Notes under the pieces: generated by a model
What the model was told of the DNA's origin: nothing
The model's database searches: none
Seen by the model: the letters and a program-made list of their open reading frames with translations, nothing else
Position numbers and translations under genes: made by a program
In this document: piece by piece, positions 33,562 through 44,834 of the stretch
Layout: the number at the start of each line of letters is the position of its first letter
Numbering within the stretch: the first letter of the stretch is position 1
NCBI GenBank assembly: GCA_017607445.1
Contig: JAEVHH010000001.1
Coordinates: 6,820,001-6,884,000, forward strand
Reading direction: 5' to 3'
Origin: Histoplasma ohiense
Taxonomy: Eukaryota > Ascomycota > Eurotiomycetes > Onygenales > Ajellomycetaceae
Length of the DNA: 64,000 bases

Positions 33562-34987
33562 ATGACGACTCCCATCCCCGGGCCGCCAGGCGTCCCTCTC
33601 CTTGGTAATATATTCGACATCAACCCGAAAGACACATGGGGTTCACTGAAATCTCTCGCGGACAAATACGGTATGTCAAGGGACTAGTTCACAGCAGTGC
33701 GTGAGTGCTAATTCTCCAGCAGGAGAAATTTACAAGGTAAATGCCCTCGGCCACCAAATTGTTTTCATTGGTAGCGCCGCTCTTCTCGAAGAAATATGTG
33801 ACGAAACACGATTCCGCAAATGCGTCACGGGCCCCGTCGTTGAGATCCGTCGAGCAGTGCATGACTCCCTATTCACCGCCTACCATCACGAAAAGAGCTG
33901 GGACGTAGCACACCGGATCATGGCTCCTCAAGTAAGCCCGTCCGCTGCGGAAGCTATGTTTACCCAAATGGTTGAATGCGCCGCGACTCTCGTTTCGAGA
34001 TGGACCTCAGATCCAGGCCAACGAATCGATGTGACAAGTGACTTGCAACGTTCAGACCTTCAATCGGTACTAGCCTGCTATTTCAATCAGTCTGCCAATT
34101 ATTTCGGAGGTCCAGAACCATCCATGATTGCGGCAATGCAAAATTCTACCCTCGAGGCTATGAAACGGCCTAACAGGCCCAAACTTCTCACACGCCTTTT
34201 GTATCAACGCAAATTCGATAAGGATATCAGAACCATGCGCTCCTTTGCAGCGGAAATCATCGCAAACCGCAAGTCTGAATCAGCTCCGAAAAGTGATATG
34301 CTCAATGCGCTCCTAAACAACCCAGACCCAGAAACGGGTGAGGTGTTAGGGGAAGAAAGAGTGATCGATGAAATCATCACAATTTTCATAGGTTCCGCTA
34401 CAGCTCCCTGCCTGGTCTCTTTCGCTGTGTACTACCTGCTCCAAAACCCCGAGGAAATAATCAAAGCCCGGGACGAGATCGATTCTATTCTCGGTGCAAA
34501 CGGCGAAATTACTTCGTCCAATTTATCCAGCTTTGCATACTGCGAAGCAATCCTTCGGGAGGCATTTCGTTTATCTGCCGTAGCCCCAGCTTTCAATATC
34601 GAACCCATTCCGTCCGATGAACCAGGCGAGGTCCAACTTGCTGGAGGCAAGTATCAGATCTCACGAAAGCAACCTATGATCGCCGTTCTATCAGCCGTGA
34701 ATCGTGATCCTGCTGTGTTTGACGAACCAGAGGCTTTCAAACCAGAGCGAATGCTCGGAGAAGCCTACGACAAGCTTCCATCCGGAGTGAAAAAAGGATT
34801 CGGCAACGGGAAGCGTCGGTGCTTTGGGAAGGTTCCTGCGTGGCAGTGGTGTCTGATTACGTTGATTAGCATTCTTCGCAAGGTTGATTTGACTCTTGCG
34901 AACAAGGATTACAAATTGGCTTCAAATGGAGCGTTCTGTGTACGCCCTCTTGAGTTCTTTGCCTTGGCTGGGCCTAGGGAGCGCTAG
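33562..34987 (+). CDS. CYP505/BM3-like cytochrome P450, no reductase domain
   Basis: Heme monooxygenase-type protein, 457 aa. Exons 33562-33670 and 33723-34987. The start MTTPIPGPPGVPLLGNIFDI and the overall layout follow the P450 half of self-sufficient CYP505 (P450foxy/BM3) enzymes, which act on fatty acids. It has no N-terminal membrane anchor. The ExxR pair is E316-R319 (EAFRLSAVAPAF), PERM follows, and the heme loop is FGNGKRRCFG with Cys403. Two oddities: the protein stops where the flavodoxin/reductase half should begin, and no reductase sequence follows; and the I-helix reads IGSATAP (260-266), where relatives have AGHETTS, losing the acidic residue and the second Thr. It would need a separate electron donor or may have altered chemistry. 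The acceptor is a CAGCAG tandem, allowing one extra Ala. Confidence 0.9.
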
Positions 34988-37832
34988 TTACCTTGATGGA
35001 GTGGTGGAGTTTTCGCATTCTAATGAATGGGCTTAGAGGGTTTGAAAGATTACTTATAATGATCATGCTGCTTACACATATCTATCGCTAATAACTATAT
35101 AATGTATACATGTAGAGGATTGTCGATGATGTTTGTATTTTGATTCTGGTCATATTTACACTGGGTAAAAACTGACTTCGCTATTTCAAGTTCTATATAG
35201 TCATGGATAAAGCCTAACAAACTACATCATCTCAGATATCAGCTACGTCATGTTTACAATTTATGTGCCTAACGAAGTAAGACGCTGTAAATCCCTGTTA
35301 CTGTCAAAACCACACTGTCAGCACCACAAAAATTGCCATACTCGTATAGCCCCCCAAGTACCATACGAATAAATATGGACATACGCATTGCACGGAAAAC
35401 GGCAATTCTCTGGGCAGTGTCGGAAAGATTTTGATACCGATTTACGTCTTTTGCTGGACATGGACAGTGTAGAATGTATTTATCTCCTTCGTTATGGTAC
35501 CTAATTCTCACATATAATATGCTCTAGTGTAATGAAACCGAATGCTGAATAGGCTATTTAGCTGAGATCACCTTTCATTCGTGCCTTTTGGTTGAATAAG
35601 GCCCTCATAAAAGTTAACTCGTATCAAAGCTTCATACCATGCTGTGCAGTAATGTTGAAACTCCGGATTTAGTGGATATTTATTGTGGAAAACTCGTTGT
35701 CTACTGTAAAATTGGACTTTTACTACTACTAGTTGGATAAAGGAGAATTCCTTAATTGCCATAGTCTTCTAAGTTCGCAATTTTATTTCATGCCTTGAAG
35801 TCCAACATCGATGATGCTATAACCCTCGAGCTCGCCCTTTTCAAGCGTGTGGCTCCGTAGTTTTGAGTCCCTAGTTACCCTAGAAATGGGCTGGGGTAAT
35901 AGGAGAAGCTTGCATAACTACACGTTTTTCTCCGTGATTCGCTCATATTATGCTCAATTCTTGCATTCTTGAGCAGACGTTTGGTCGGAAGCAAATCATC
36001 CATGAATATAGGTTTTGTATTATCACCTGACTAGCCCCTGAGTCCCAAAGCAACATCAAGGTCCGTCTCAGAATCCATTTGTTTCCCGATGAAAGCAGAT
36101 GGTCTCGTTCTAAATGCTTCGGTTTTCTTTTTTCTCGGTGTTTGCCTTTGCCTGATTCCAACTACAGTCTATAAACGACGGGGGCAAGAGTCATGACAAC
36201 TCTGTGCGACTATTTCTTCGCTTCTTCCTGCTATCGGGGATGAATTCGGACTTTGAATATCCGTTTCCTACATGCGAACGTTGCCCCAATGGCTTTTTGG
36301 GCGCTCGTGCTCCCCATCGTTCTACTAATCATAAGGCACATGTCAATGCTGCAAGGGGGCCATGCTCAAGAGCATACAAATGTCTGAGACCCGCTTCTCC
36401 TTCCGAGAGATTCAGACGCAAAGTAGCTCGGATGCTCCACAGTGAGGAAATTGCGGTTTCCCCAGATCAGTACTACTTGGGCCATGATATGAGGAATTGT
36501 CCATTAATCTCTCAGGACGTGATGACTTATGGGCAAGTAAGACGATGGAAGCAAATAACTCCACACAGAGCACTACGTGATTGAAATATATTCATCATAC
36601 CCTGCTTCCCCAATCATGTCCATTATCTGATGTTTTCTCGACGCGGGCACCGGATCTCCAAAAAGGTGGTGATGTGTGTCATCTTACTGCTAAGGGCTGA
36701 GATCGGTTCCAACGTTCCACTCTAGGCCTAGGTATCTCAGAGGACATGGGCGCCAGTACCTTGACAGATCGGCTTGCAGACAGAGAGTAACTTATGATAC
36801 CGGAACACATGGAAGGGGAGTTACCAGCCGCAGCTGAACTCGAAAGCAACTGCTGCAGGAAGCACTCAGCAAACGCTCCGCAAATTGTCGCATACAAACC
36901 AGGCAAGCTGAATCCAATCGTACGCAGACATTTTGTTAAATATGAATTCTTCTATTGTCTATTTTGTTCATATGCGATTTATTCTGATTACGAAACCAGT
37001 TTACCATTCAGAGGAATCAAATATAAAATTACAGTTTACGGCAGGACTTCATCCACCGGCAAGTTTGTATGTTCTATTTCTAGCGAATGATATGCTAATG
37101 GTATAATAGTTCGACAATCTGGTAGGCACTGTACACGGGGAGGAAGCCCGTTGACCCTGAAGAGCAATGGGACAATCTATGGACCCGGCAGACAGCATGC
37201 CTTTAATATTTCGCGAAATCCCTATTCATACGAACTTTCATTTATTTTCATCATTTCAAAAGTCTATTTTTTTTTTTTTTTTTTAAAAAAAAATAATCTA
37301 AGCAACCTGATCTCTCGTGGATTAACGAGCGAATTCACAGGCTTCGGGACCACACCCCGTTCTATATTATAATTACATCAATACACATATGATATGCCAC
37401 CAAAAAAGAATATCAGGGTGGAATCAGATAGTTTGGGAGGGAGGCCTGGCCACCATTTAGATAGAACGCGAGAGCAAGGTCTTAACGAACGGGATAAGCA
37501 TGGGATAGATGAAGAAAACATAGTGTTAACTGAGCGTATAAAAGAAATTTTCCGAATAAACATAAAAAACAATTCTCCATGGAAGAATTTAAGATGAGGA
37601 AGATTCGAATAAACTACCCAGTTGAATCTCTACAGAGAAGCTAATCACCCAACCAACCAATACAGTCTCAATTGCATTTTAATGAACATGTTCGATTCTA
37701 GTATGATTTTGGCACTGAGCCTTTCCTTCACCAGGTTGACAATTATATTTTCGCAAGCTTGTCTTTGATAAATCTATATAGGTCTCCGCAATTAAGAAAT
37801 ATCATTCCCCAAAAATCTACCCAATGGAAACG
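34988..37832. other. Gene-poor AT-rich region, 2.8 kb
   Basis: Convergent spacer between the P450 and ALG10 genes, more AT-rich than its surroundings. It contains a T-run/A-run block at about 37266-37293. Frames of up to 126 codons (36204-36584, plus) match nothing I know. Weak traces that could be retroelement relics are a DSGAS motif on the minus strand near 36045 and a GH-x4-CP motif on the plus strand near 36490. Not enough to call an element. Confidence 0.4.
37266..37293. repeat. T-run followed by A-run
   Basis: An uninterrupted T tract (about 18-19 bases) runs directly into an A tract (about 9), forming a simple self-complementary block. It lies in the gene-poor region and could serve as a bidirectional terminator. 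Confidence 0.6.
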
Positions 37833-39731
37833 CTACCACAGGAACCTCTGCACCAACCCTGGTTCCTGGGGCCACTCAAATCCTCTATACAGAAACATAT
37901 ATCCAGTAACCGCATTGATCACAATGTACCACGCAGTCTCGACGAGCAACGGAAGATAATATAGGAACCTAGCACAGCGCACGGCATAATATGACCCATT
38001 TAATGGTTCATTTATTGGTATTGATGGGAGTCGGACGTGGAGACGCCACATCACCCACGGTATGAGGAAATAACGTGGTTCGACGAGTGGTGCGGTGATG
38101 AGGGAAAGAGAGCTGGCTATTAGCCAAATTAGGACGAAACTAAGACGAACTTGGGGGTTTATCGCCGGTCCCTTTGCTTCCCTGTTCAGGGTTGATTTTG
38201 TTGTCTTCGCTGGTGGAGTTTCGGTCCTGTGGTGTAGCATGTTTGTTCCTGCTTTGGCCGTATATGTTGCTGATGGTGGCAGGGAGGGAGTGCAGAAAGT
38301 TGTGAGGACAGCCCATCCGCAAACGAAGTATATTGGCGTAGCCAGATACTTTACCAGCAGATGTCGAAGTAGAATGCGGAAGATATAAAAGACGTAATGC
38401 CGGTTATCGGCTAGGGTGAATGGATGGACAAGAGTGTTTTGGTGGACGGTGAGCACCATTAGTGGGATAAAAATTGCTGCAGTTTTTACGTTAGGAAAGA
38501 GTTTTATGATGCGGCGTTGTAGAATAGCTGTCACGAAGGTAGTGAGGACGATCGGCCAGGAGAAAAATATGAAATAGGGCCATATGTAGAGCATTTGTGG
38601 GAGATGTAGGCCTGCTGTGTGGAATTCTTTGTGGCCTATTGGAGTAAAAATCAGTGTGAGATGGAAAGTTTTATGGATCGTATGTTAAACTTGTAGGCCT
38701 ACCTAAAACTACACTTCCGTTCCATAGAACAAATAGCCCAAATGTGCCGAGGAAAACAAGGTAAGGAAACAGCGCTGGGATTATTTTGATAATATGTGCT
38801 ACCGTTGAAACCCCTAACGAGACGAAGGTCTTCAGATAATCTACCAGAAATGAAATCTTAGTATTAAGAATCAGATTTATCTTCATTGGACTTGAAGATT
38901 ACCTTCAAGTGAGGCCTCGTTGACTGGCGGATCATAGAGTTGGTGCAGCTCCCAACTACCCCGAACAATTCTTACAACATCAGTTGACTGGCAGTCCGAC
39001 GTCATACTATGCAATGTCGAAACGGCCCGCAGTCCACCCAAGAAAACGGCTACCCAAAATATGTTGGTTTGTCGGAACATGAGAGCGAGAAGACCCAATA
39101 TCAAGAAGCGTGCGTCTCTCCACGACGGGATATTAAGCTTCTCGCTGGGGCTGAGTCGAGCACCGTGTCTGCGAGTTCGACCGAGATCACAAATATAGGC
39201 TTCTACCACAATTAGAAGTGCTGCGAGGTCTGTGTAGTAGAGTCCAGAAAAGAAGAAGAGGGGAGGGAAAAGGCAGATATTTAACACTGTGAGATTCCTC
39301 TCCCAGAGATCTCGGCAATTCACCGCAGCTGAATCGCGTGTATTCTGAGAATCTAAAAATGTCTCATTCCGTATACTTTTAATGAGTGTCCGTAGCCTTA
39401 ATTGAAGTATGTTGAACAAGACGATGCTATTTCCTAGGCGGAAAAATGAAGCACCAGGATGCGCTGGGCGCAATCGTACAACAAACAAGATGGCCCCGAT
39501 TATGTATGAACATAGATATACCCCAGGTGGAGTGGTGATTTTAGGGTCCCATTGCCGCCAACGATGCTGCCAATACGCTTGCGCTTGTCTGACATGGAAT
39601 ACCTCGTCCAAGTACGGGTCTGGTAGCTCCGAATCGATTTTGCGCTGCCAGATTATGAGCAGGATGGCTGCGAATAACATTGTGGATAATGCTGGCAGGG
39701 CTCGCCGGGCTCGCCGTTTATACTGAGCCAT
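37833..39731 (-). CDS. ALG10: Dol-P-Glc alpha-1,2-glucosyltransferase ALG10
   Basis: ER-membrane enzyme (Die2/Alg10) that adds the last glucose, from dolichyl-phosphate-glucose, to the lipid-linked N-glycan precursor. Three exons, 39731-38903, 38840-38703 and 38635-37833, with agreeing phases, 589 aa. The signature PYLDEVFHVRQAQAYWQ with WDPKITTPPGVY lies in the first luminal loop, and its acidic D-E pair is the family's likely catalytic site. About a dozen hydrophobic segments follow; LHLPQMLYIWPYFIFFSWPI and the C-terminal VEPRYFLIPWVMWRLH are characteristic. An in-frame upstream ATG at 39761 would add ten residues; MAQYKRRARR at 39731 fits better. It is divergent from PSF2 across a 416-bp spacer. 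Confidence 0.94.
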
Positions 39732-40147
39732 ACTAGCGACTGATGTCAGGTTTGGCCCCATGTTTCGCCTGTATAAATACTTGAACGCATCTGTTCCAAC
39801 ACTTCAGGCGGCTTTCCGGTATCAGATCGCACATGACATTGCTAACTAGCTGCAGCGATCATGGAATGAGATAGATAAGATAAGAATCGATTTAATGGAA
39901 CAACTTATCAACATAATGTAACAGTGAACGGCTCCATCTTGTTTCCCTCTCTATTTTGCATGGCTGTTTGGAGGCAGGAGAAGGTGCAACATGCATCCAA
40001 TGGATTAGGACAATATAATCACCTGACCGAGGAATGATGACTAAATCTGCCTCCTCCGTAAATTTAGACACGAGGATGGATGGATGGCGGGGAACAAAGC
40101 ACGCGCCTGCAAACAATCAGGGTCGAATATTTTCAAAGGGCCCCTCT
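39732..40147. promoter_or_regulatory. Compact divergent promoter, ALG10 / PSF2
   Basis: 416 bp between divergent start codons. No MluI cell-cycle box (ACGCGT) was seen, although PSF2 is a replication gene. No other element recognised. Confidence 0.45.
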
Positions 40148-41265
40148 ATGGCGTTCCCTCTGCCCCGGGGCATTACGCCTCCGGAAATTGCTTTCCTGTG
40201 TGAGATGGAAATGGTCACTGTCATTCCGCGGCAGCGACTAGAAGGGCTTGAATTGCTTGGAGTGAGTGTTGACCCTATCTACAAAAGAAAACCCATAGGT
40301 AAAACCTACAATCCGCCCTGTAAGGCTCTAAATATGAAATTTGAAAAGACCAATTCTCCCCAGTCAGCCAATCTTGGCGCTTGATAATTACAATATTTCT
40401 TAATGGCTTCTACCGGGTTCATAAGCTAACCTTTATCAACATATCAAAGGGCACAGTACCCCCCCTTCTGCCACCACGACGAACAAATCTTCCACTCTGG
40501 TTAGCTCTCCTCCTTAAACGACAACGCCGCGCAAATATCCTTCCTCCCCCATGGCTAAACCCCGAAGCACTCACTCTCATTCTCGAAGTAGAGACTGACC
40601 GCGACTCCCTTGGAGACGCGTTCTCTCCACCCCCACCGCTGATTTCGGACAACCTTAATGGCAGAGATAATGGCACGGGAAATCGAAATAATGGCCCACC
40701 AGCACCTAGATATACATTAGACGGGCAACTTTATTACCCGACGCCACCGTTTATACTGCAGAATACCGCGGATGATAGCATGACAGCCCCTTCTCTACCA
40801 TATCACTGGTTGGAACTTTCGACAATGCTGTTAGACGTCGCGAGCGATGACCTAGTTGACGCGGACCAAATCCGCCGGCTAATAAAAGATTTGAGAGAAG
40901 TACGGCTAGCGAAAATGAGGATTCAAGTCAAAGGACTGGATGCCACTGCTGTCGGAGGTGGGGATGGGTTGCCGCTAACTGGAGTGGGAGCAATGGAAAT
41001 TGGGGAGAGCAGAGGGTTTATGTCCGGTGTAGCGGAGACGCTTAGGTATGTGTCTATTCCATGCACTCGGGGAAAAGGCTTAGACCTATATTTTTATTTT
41101 CTAAACGCCCCTGCGAGCTCTAAGACTAAATTCTGCATGTGTGCTTTTATTCCTAGGCAAATCGGAGCGTCGAAAGAAGAAGCTTCAAAAGAACGGGATG
41201 CCGAGGAAGCTGCAAATACACAGTACGATGAAACGAATGATGATTACGATGACATGGAATTATAG
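40148..41265 (+). CDS. PSF2: GINS complex subunit Psf2
   Basis: Subunit of the GINS tetramer, part of the Cdc45-MCM-GINS replicative helicase in the nucleus. Three exons: 40148-40261, 40450-41045 and 41157-41265, phases agree, 272 aa. The N-terminus MAFPLPRGITPPEIAFLCE and VTVIPRQRLEGLELLG join to GTVPPLLPPRRTNLPLWLALLLKRQRRANILPPPWL, the conserved core. It then carries an Asn/Gly/Pro-rich insertion (about 90-145) absent from yeast and animal Psf2, before FILQ and PYHWLELSTMLLDVASDDL. The tail is acidic (YDETNDDYDDMEL). It is convergent with CUE1. Confidence 0.93.
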
Positions 41266-41673
41266 ACCGATGCGCCTCGGACCCAACAGCTCTCATCTTG
41301 TGGCTGATGTAACTATGCGAAGAGCCAAAAAGGGAATAGATAATTTTGAATCTTCTATGCAGGGCGAAATAACCGCGGCTATACAAAGTAATTAAGGAAA
41401 CAGAAGACACGCGCTGTAATACGGCGGACGTTTTGCTGCACCAGAGGAAAACGGAACGAGGAAATATTATCCATGGGTAGTTGTGGCAGATGATTATGTC
41501 ACCTCCCCCCTTCCACGATGTCAACCACCCATAACCCACCATAACTTTTTGTTTTGGCAGACAGTCTATCGAGAAATATTAGACCAGAAGAATTGCTTCC
41601 ACAGCCTGGGATGGGGGGTTCGATTGGACTAGGTCCGGTTCCAGTAGAGTTGGGTTTGACACATTCCTAAGTA
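41266..41673. other. Convergent spacer, PSF2 / CUE1
   Basis: About 408 bp of facing 3' flanks. Nothing recognised. Confidence 0.4.
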
Positions 41674-42455
41674 TTATTTCTCTGCTGCTCTATCTTTCTC
41701 CATTAATCTTCTCCTCGCAGCAAGAATCATCTCATCTCTTCTCTTCTGTAAATGGCGCTGCCTCTCTGCTCGGTTTTGTGACCATGCGCTTTCTTGGTGT
41801 ATTATTGTCCCAGAACTGGTGCTTGTCACTGTCTGCGGTAATTCCGACTGGATTCTATCAGCAAGATTATATCGTGATATAAGGTCTTGTTCCTGTTGTT
41901 TAGATGCGGGTGGAGCAGCTGAGTTGGCTTGAGTTTCAGTGGTCAAGGGAGTCGGTAATTGGGGTTGGAAGGACGGCGGAGGCTAGGGATGATAAGAGAA
42001 ATTCAACATATCAGCCACATTATTCTTGCCATGGCTTTCCACTTTCAGTCTCAATAGACGCCATCCAGGTCCAGTATATGGTTATTAAAGGAGCTACGAC
42101 TATCAAAATCCCACGGAAGTAAAAGATGTCGTGGTTACGCCGAGGAAGACAACAAGGTTTTCCTACTCACCGTATCTAATCCTCGACCAGACAAAACCCT
42201 CTCGGTCGTTGCAGCCAAGCTACCTCCATTCCGTTGTAAATCCCACATGAGGTCTCTCCGGTCTAGTTGAGGGAACATCTGCGAGAGTTGCTCCACATGG
42301 GCGGGATCGACCCGCCTTCCGCCACCGTGACGCAGTGCATCGTCATTCGACGATATAGCGCCATTCCTCCCCAAGAACCACCGGATTACGAAGAAGGAGA
42401 AAACAGCTAGTGTGATGAGAGAGGGGATATTAAGAGATGGTTCTGTGTCGGCCAT
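41674..42455 (-). CDS. CUE1: Cue1-like ER ubiquitin-conjugation coupling protein
   Basis: ER-membrane cofactor that recruits and activates the E2 enzyme Ubc7 for ER-associated degradation. Two exons, 42455-42171 and 41982-41674 (phase 0), 197 aa. One N-terminal membrane segment (SLITLAVFSFFVIRWFLG, about residues 12-29) is followed by a CUE domain with the MFP motif (VEQLSQMFPQLDRRDLMWDL, about 55-75) that binds ubiquitin. The C-terminal basic helix (NRAERQRHLQKRRDEMILAA) matches the Ubc7-binding region position. Size and order fit yeast Cue1. Confidence 0.92.
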
Positions 42456-43144
42456 GTATGGGGGAAGATTTCGTCGTGGGGATGGGACAGGGCGTTCGGC
42501 AGTTGTTTAAAGTTCGCCTGGTATGTGGTTCGTCGTCAAGAAACAGTACTGTTGATTGTGTTATCGCTGTAAGAGTTAGAAATCGGGCTGTGGGTAAAAA
42601 CAAATGGCAATACCGAGAGGGGCTCCGGGAGACAAGATGATTGTGGTGTTTGCTCTTATCTGAGAGGATGTCATCAAAGAGGGCGGCAATAATATAGTCT
42701 TATTGGCTTTATTAACGCGCGATTAAATCACGTGTAATCTAGACTACTGTGGGTGATGGGCTTCCTATTGCAGACTAGCGCCCAGCACCTGGGACACTCC
42801 TTATTCCAAGGACCGTTAATGGGCTAACAACAACTTGAAACACTCGGAAAGAGAGCGAGCTATGGCTCCTCCAAGGCTTAATATTGAATTTTCGAGCTTG
42901 CTCATGACTGCCGAGGGACAAGCTGTAAGTCAGAGCGAAGATAAGCAATATTGAAGAATATCCTCTCTTTTGTCTCCAAGTCAAAATCGTAATTGATATG
43001 AGAAACAAAGCGAGCTAACGTGAGGAAAACTTAACAGATGCATACTGACTCACTCAGCCTCACATATCATGTGCTCATAATGATGTATGGTACTCCGTGC
43101 AGTGTCGATCAACCGACGGGCGTACGCTTGAACGGGCTTCAATA

Positions 43145-43273
43145 CAGCTTGGATGGGGTTCAAATTTTCGACCAGAAATGCCTGATTGAACCTCTGTCGC
43201 GACTCTAATCCCTGGTTAATCATGGTTGAAAATTTTTTGGCAAAAATTTGAACACCTGAAATTTTGAACCCTG
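43145..43273. mobile_element. hAT-like miniature inverted-repeat element
   Basis: About 129 bp beginning CAG and ending CTG. Near-terminal inverted repeats are at 43155-43169 and 43258-43272 (13 of 15 match). The 7-bp direct repeat TTCAATA abuts both ends (43138-43144 and 43274-43280), as expected for a target duplication. The left end carries about 8 extra bases between CAG and the repeat. It has no coding capacity. Confidence 0.5.
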
Positions 43274-43478
43274 TTCAATACCACCGTACTAGGATGAAAT
43301 ATTTGTAAAATCTCGGAGGCTTATCAGCCTATGACATTATGCTTGGCTTGTCAGGATCTTGTTACAAGCCTATGCATGATGGAAGACCCCTCAAAAAGTC
43401 AAAAACGGGAGGGTTTGACAAAGGCCCTCCTTTGCTGAGATGACGGCGTTATTCGCAAGTATCCTGAAACGGAAGCTA

Positions 43479-43511
43479 AACATGAGCTGAACATGAGCTG
43501 AACATGAGCTG
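43479..43511. repeat. 11-bp tandem repeat, three copies
   Basis: Three perfect copies of AACATGAGCTG followed by a partial fourth. It lies about 145 bp upstream of the methyltransferase ATG and could be cis-regulatory. Confidence 0.85.
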
Positions 43512-43548
43512 AACATCAAGCCGCTTTTCCAAGGCAATGGAGTTTACG

Positions 43549-43560
43549 GTATATAAAGAG
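43549..43560 (+). promoter_or_regulatory. TATA-like box of the methyltransferase gene
   Basis: GTATATAAAGAG lies about 95 bp upstream of the ATG, a suitable place for a core promoter. Confidence 0.45.
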
Positions 43561-43654
43561 AGGATGCCGCAGTAATCGAGTCTTCAATGAATTTAATATT
43601 TTTCATCCTACCGCCCTAACGGTAATATCACATCCAATAACCCAGCATTCAAAA

Positions 43655-44834
43655 ATGACAGAAAGCGTTTCCTCCGTCAAGAATGAAGTGTATATTTTTC
43701 CTCAGGGGGAGGGGGAGGCCAGAAGGTTGATTTCTTCCTATTCTTATTGAGTGTATAACATTTCCCAGCTAAACAAATACATCTCAGGTTGTCAAGCCAG
43801 CATCCCATAATTGCTCGATTTGCTGGGGGATTAATTCAACCCACCATCCCCAAAGAAAATATTAAACGAGTTGCCGATGTCGCAACCGGAACAGGGTAAA
43901 TGACTGCCTCAGTTTGTCGATTAGAGGCCGTGATTTGGCCCAGCACTGAAAGGCTGACAATGTACCCGCCGTCACAGGGCCTGGTTGATTGATACCGCAA
44001 AGGAATTAAATAACCCAACGAATACATATCATGGGTTTGACATATCGGTGGCATCGTTCCCCTCAGAAATCCCAAGTGACACGGGAAAGATTAGCTTCCT
44101 GGAACACAATGCACTAGAACGCTTTCCAATTGAGTTTCATGGTCAATTCGACTTGATAAACATCCGTATGGTTGTACAGGCATTCAAATCTGCTGAAGTA
44201 CCAAAGGTGATATCAAACTTGATGGAAATTCTCCGTATGCTGTGTTCACCCCAACATGAGCTCTTCATGAGTCTCTTGTGTTTGCTAATTCTGTTCAGGG
44301 CCTGGTGGTTTCCTTCAATGGGGAGATCTTCTATGGAAGGACACCGAATCCGTTCCCCCCAATGATGACCTTGAAGCAGTCATGAAGCTCGGTCGTAAGC
44401 ACATGAAGTTCCATGGTGTTACCGAAAAGTATGCATAAACTTTGAAGCCCCCATCAGCCCTCCTTTACCCGATCGACAGAATAAGATCAACAAAATGCTT
44501 ACTTGAGTGTAAAACACACAGCCTGCCTGCCCTTGTCGAATCGACTATGAAAGAGTTAGGGATGCAAGATGTAGTCTTGGCAAGAAAATCGGCGGATGAT
44601 GCGGTGCCGCCTCTAAGTGTAAAAGAGGTGGATAGTGCATGCGTGCCAGCACTTCTATCGGCGCTGCCGAAATTTTTGGAGACGCACTTGATCTCAGAGA
44701 ACGAGCCTATTGACAGTGCCGTGATCGAAGCAAAAAGGGTTGAGCTATCTAACCGTTTTAACGAGGCATATGCCAATGGTTATACTCTGATTTGGTTCTT
44801 CTGTGTGGTTGTGGGGAGGAAACCCCTGGAATAA
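43655..44834 (+). CDS. SAM-dependent methyltransferase, TAM/UMTA type
   Basis: Class I methyltransferase of the kind common in fungal secondary-metabolite loci, 292 aa. Five exons: 43655-43725, 43788-43895, 43978-44234, 44299-44428 and 44522-44834; all phases agree. After YIFPQGEGEARRLSSQHPII comes the SAM motif VADVATGTGAWLIDTA, split by an intron, then FHGQFDLINIRMVVQAF and the post-core RPGGFLQWGDLLWKD. The C-terminal part is typical of the group. The first intron uses an unusual GTTGAT donor, so the exon 1/2 join rests on phase and protein continuity. Substrate unknown, and no biosynthetic genes lie beside it. The last exon junction is the least certain. Confidence 0.82.

Larger units (their letters stand above)
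42456..43654. other. Divergent spacer with MITE and short tandem repeat
   Basis: 1.2 kb between CUE1 and the methyltransferase gene. It contains a hAT-like MITE (43145-43273) and an 11-bp tandem repeat (43479-43511). TATA-like GTATATAAAGAG at 43549-43560 lies about 95 bp upstream of the methyltransferase ATG. No gene recognised. Confidence 0.55.

Noticed and set aside
36204..36584. 126-codon frame in the gene desert
   Set aside because: Unrecognised, without promoter or homology clues; its weak zinc-knuckle-like motif lacks the first two cysteines.
37394..37597. 67-codon ATG frame starting MPPKKN
   Set aside because: Short, no resemblance, and located in the ALG10 3' flank.
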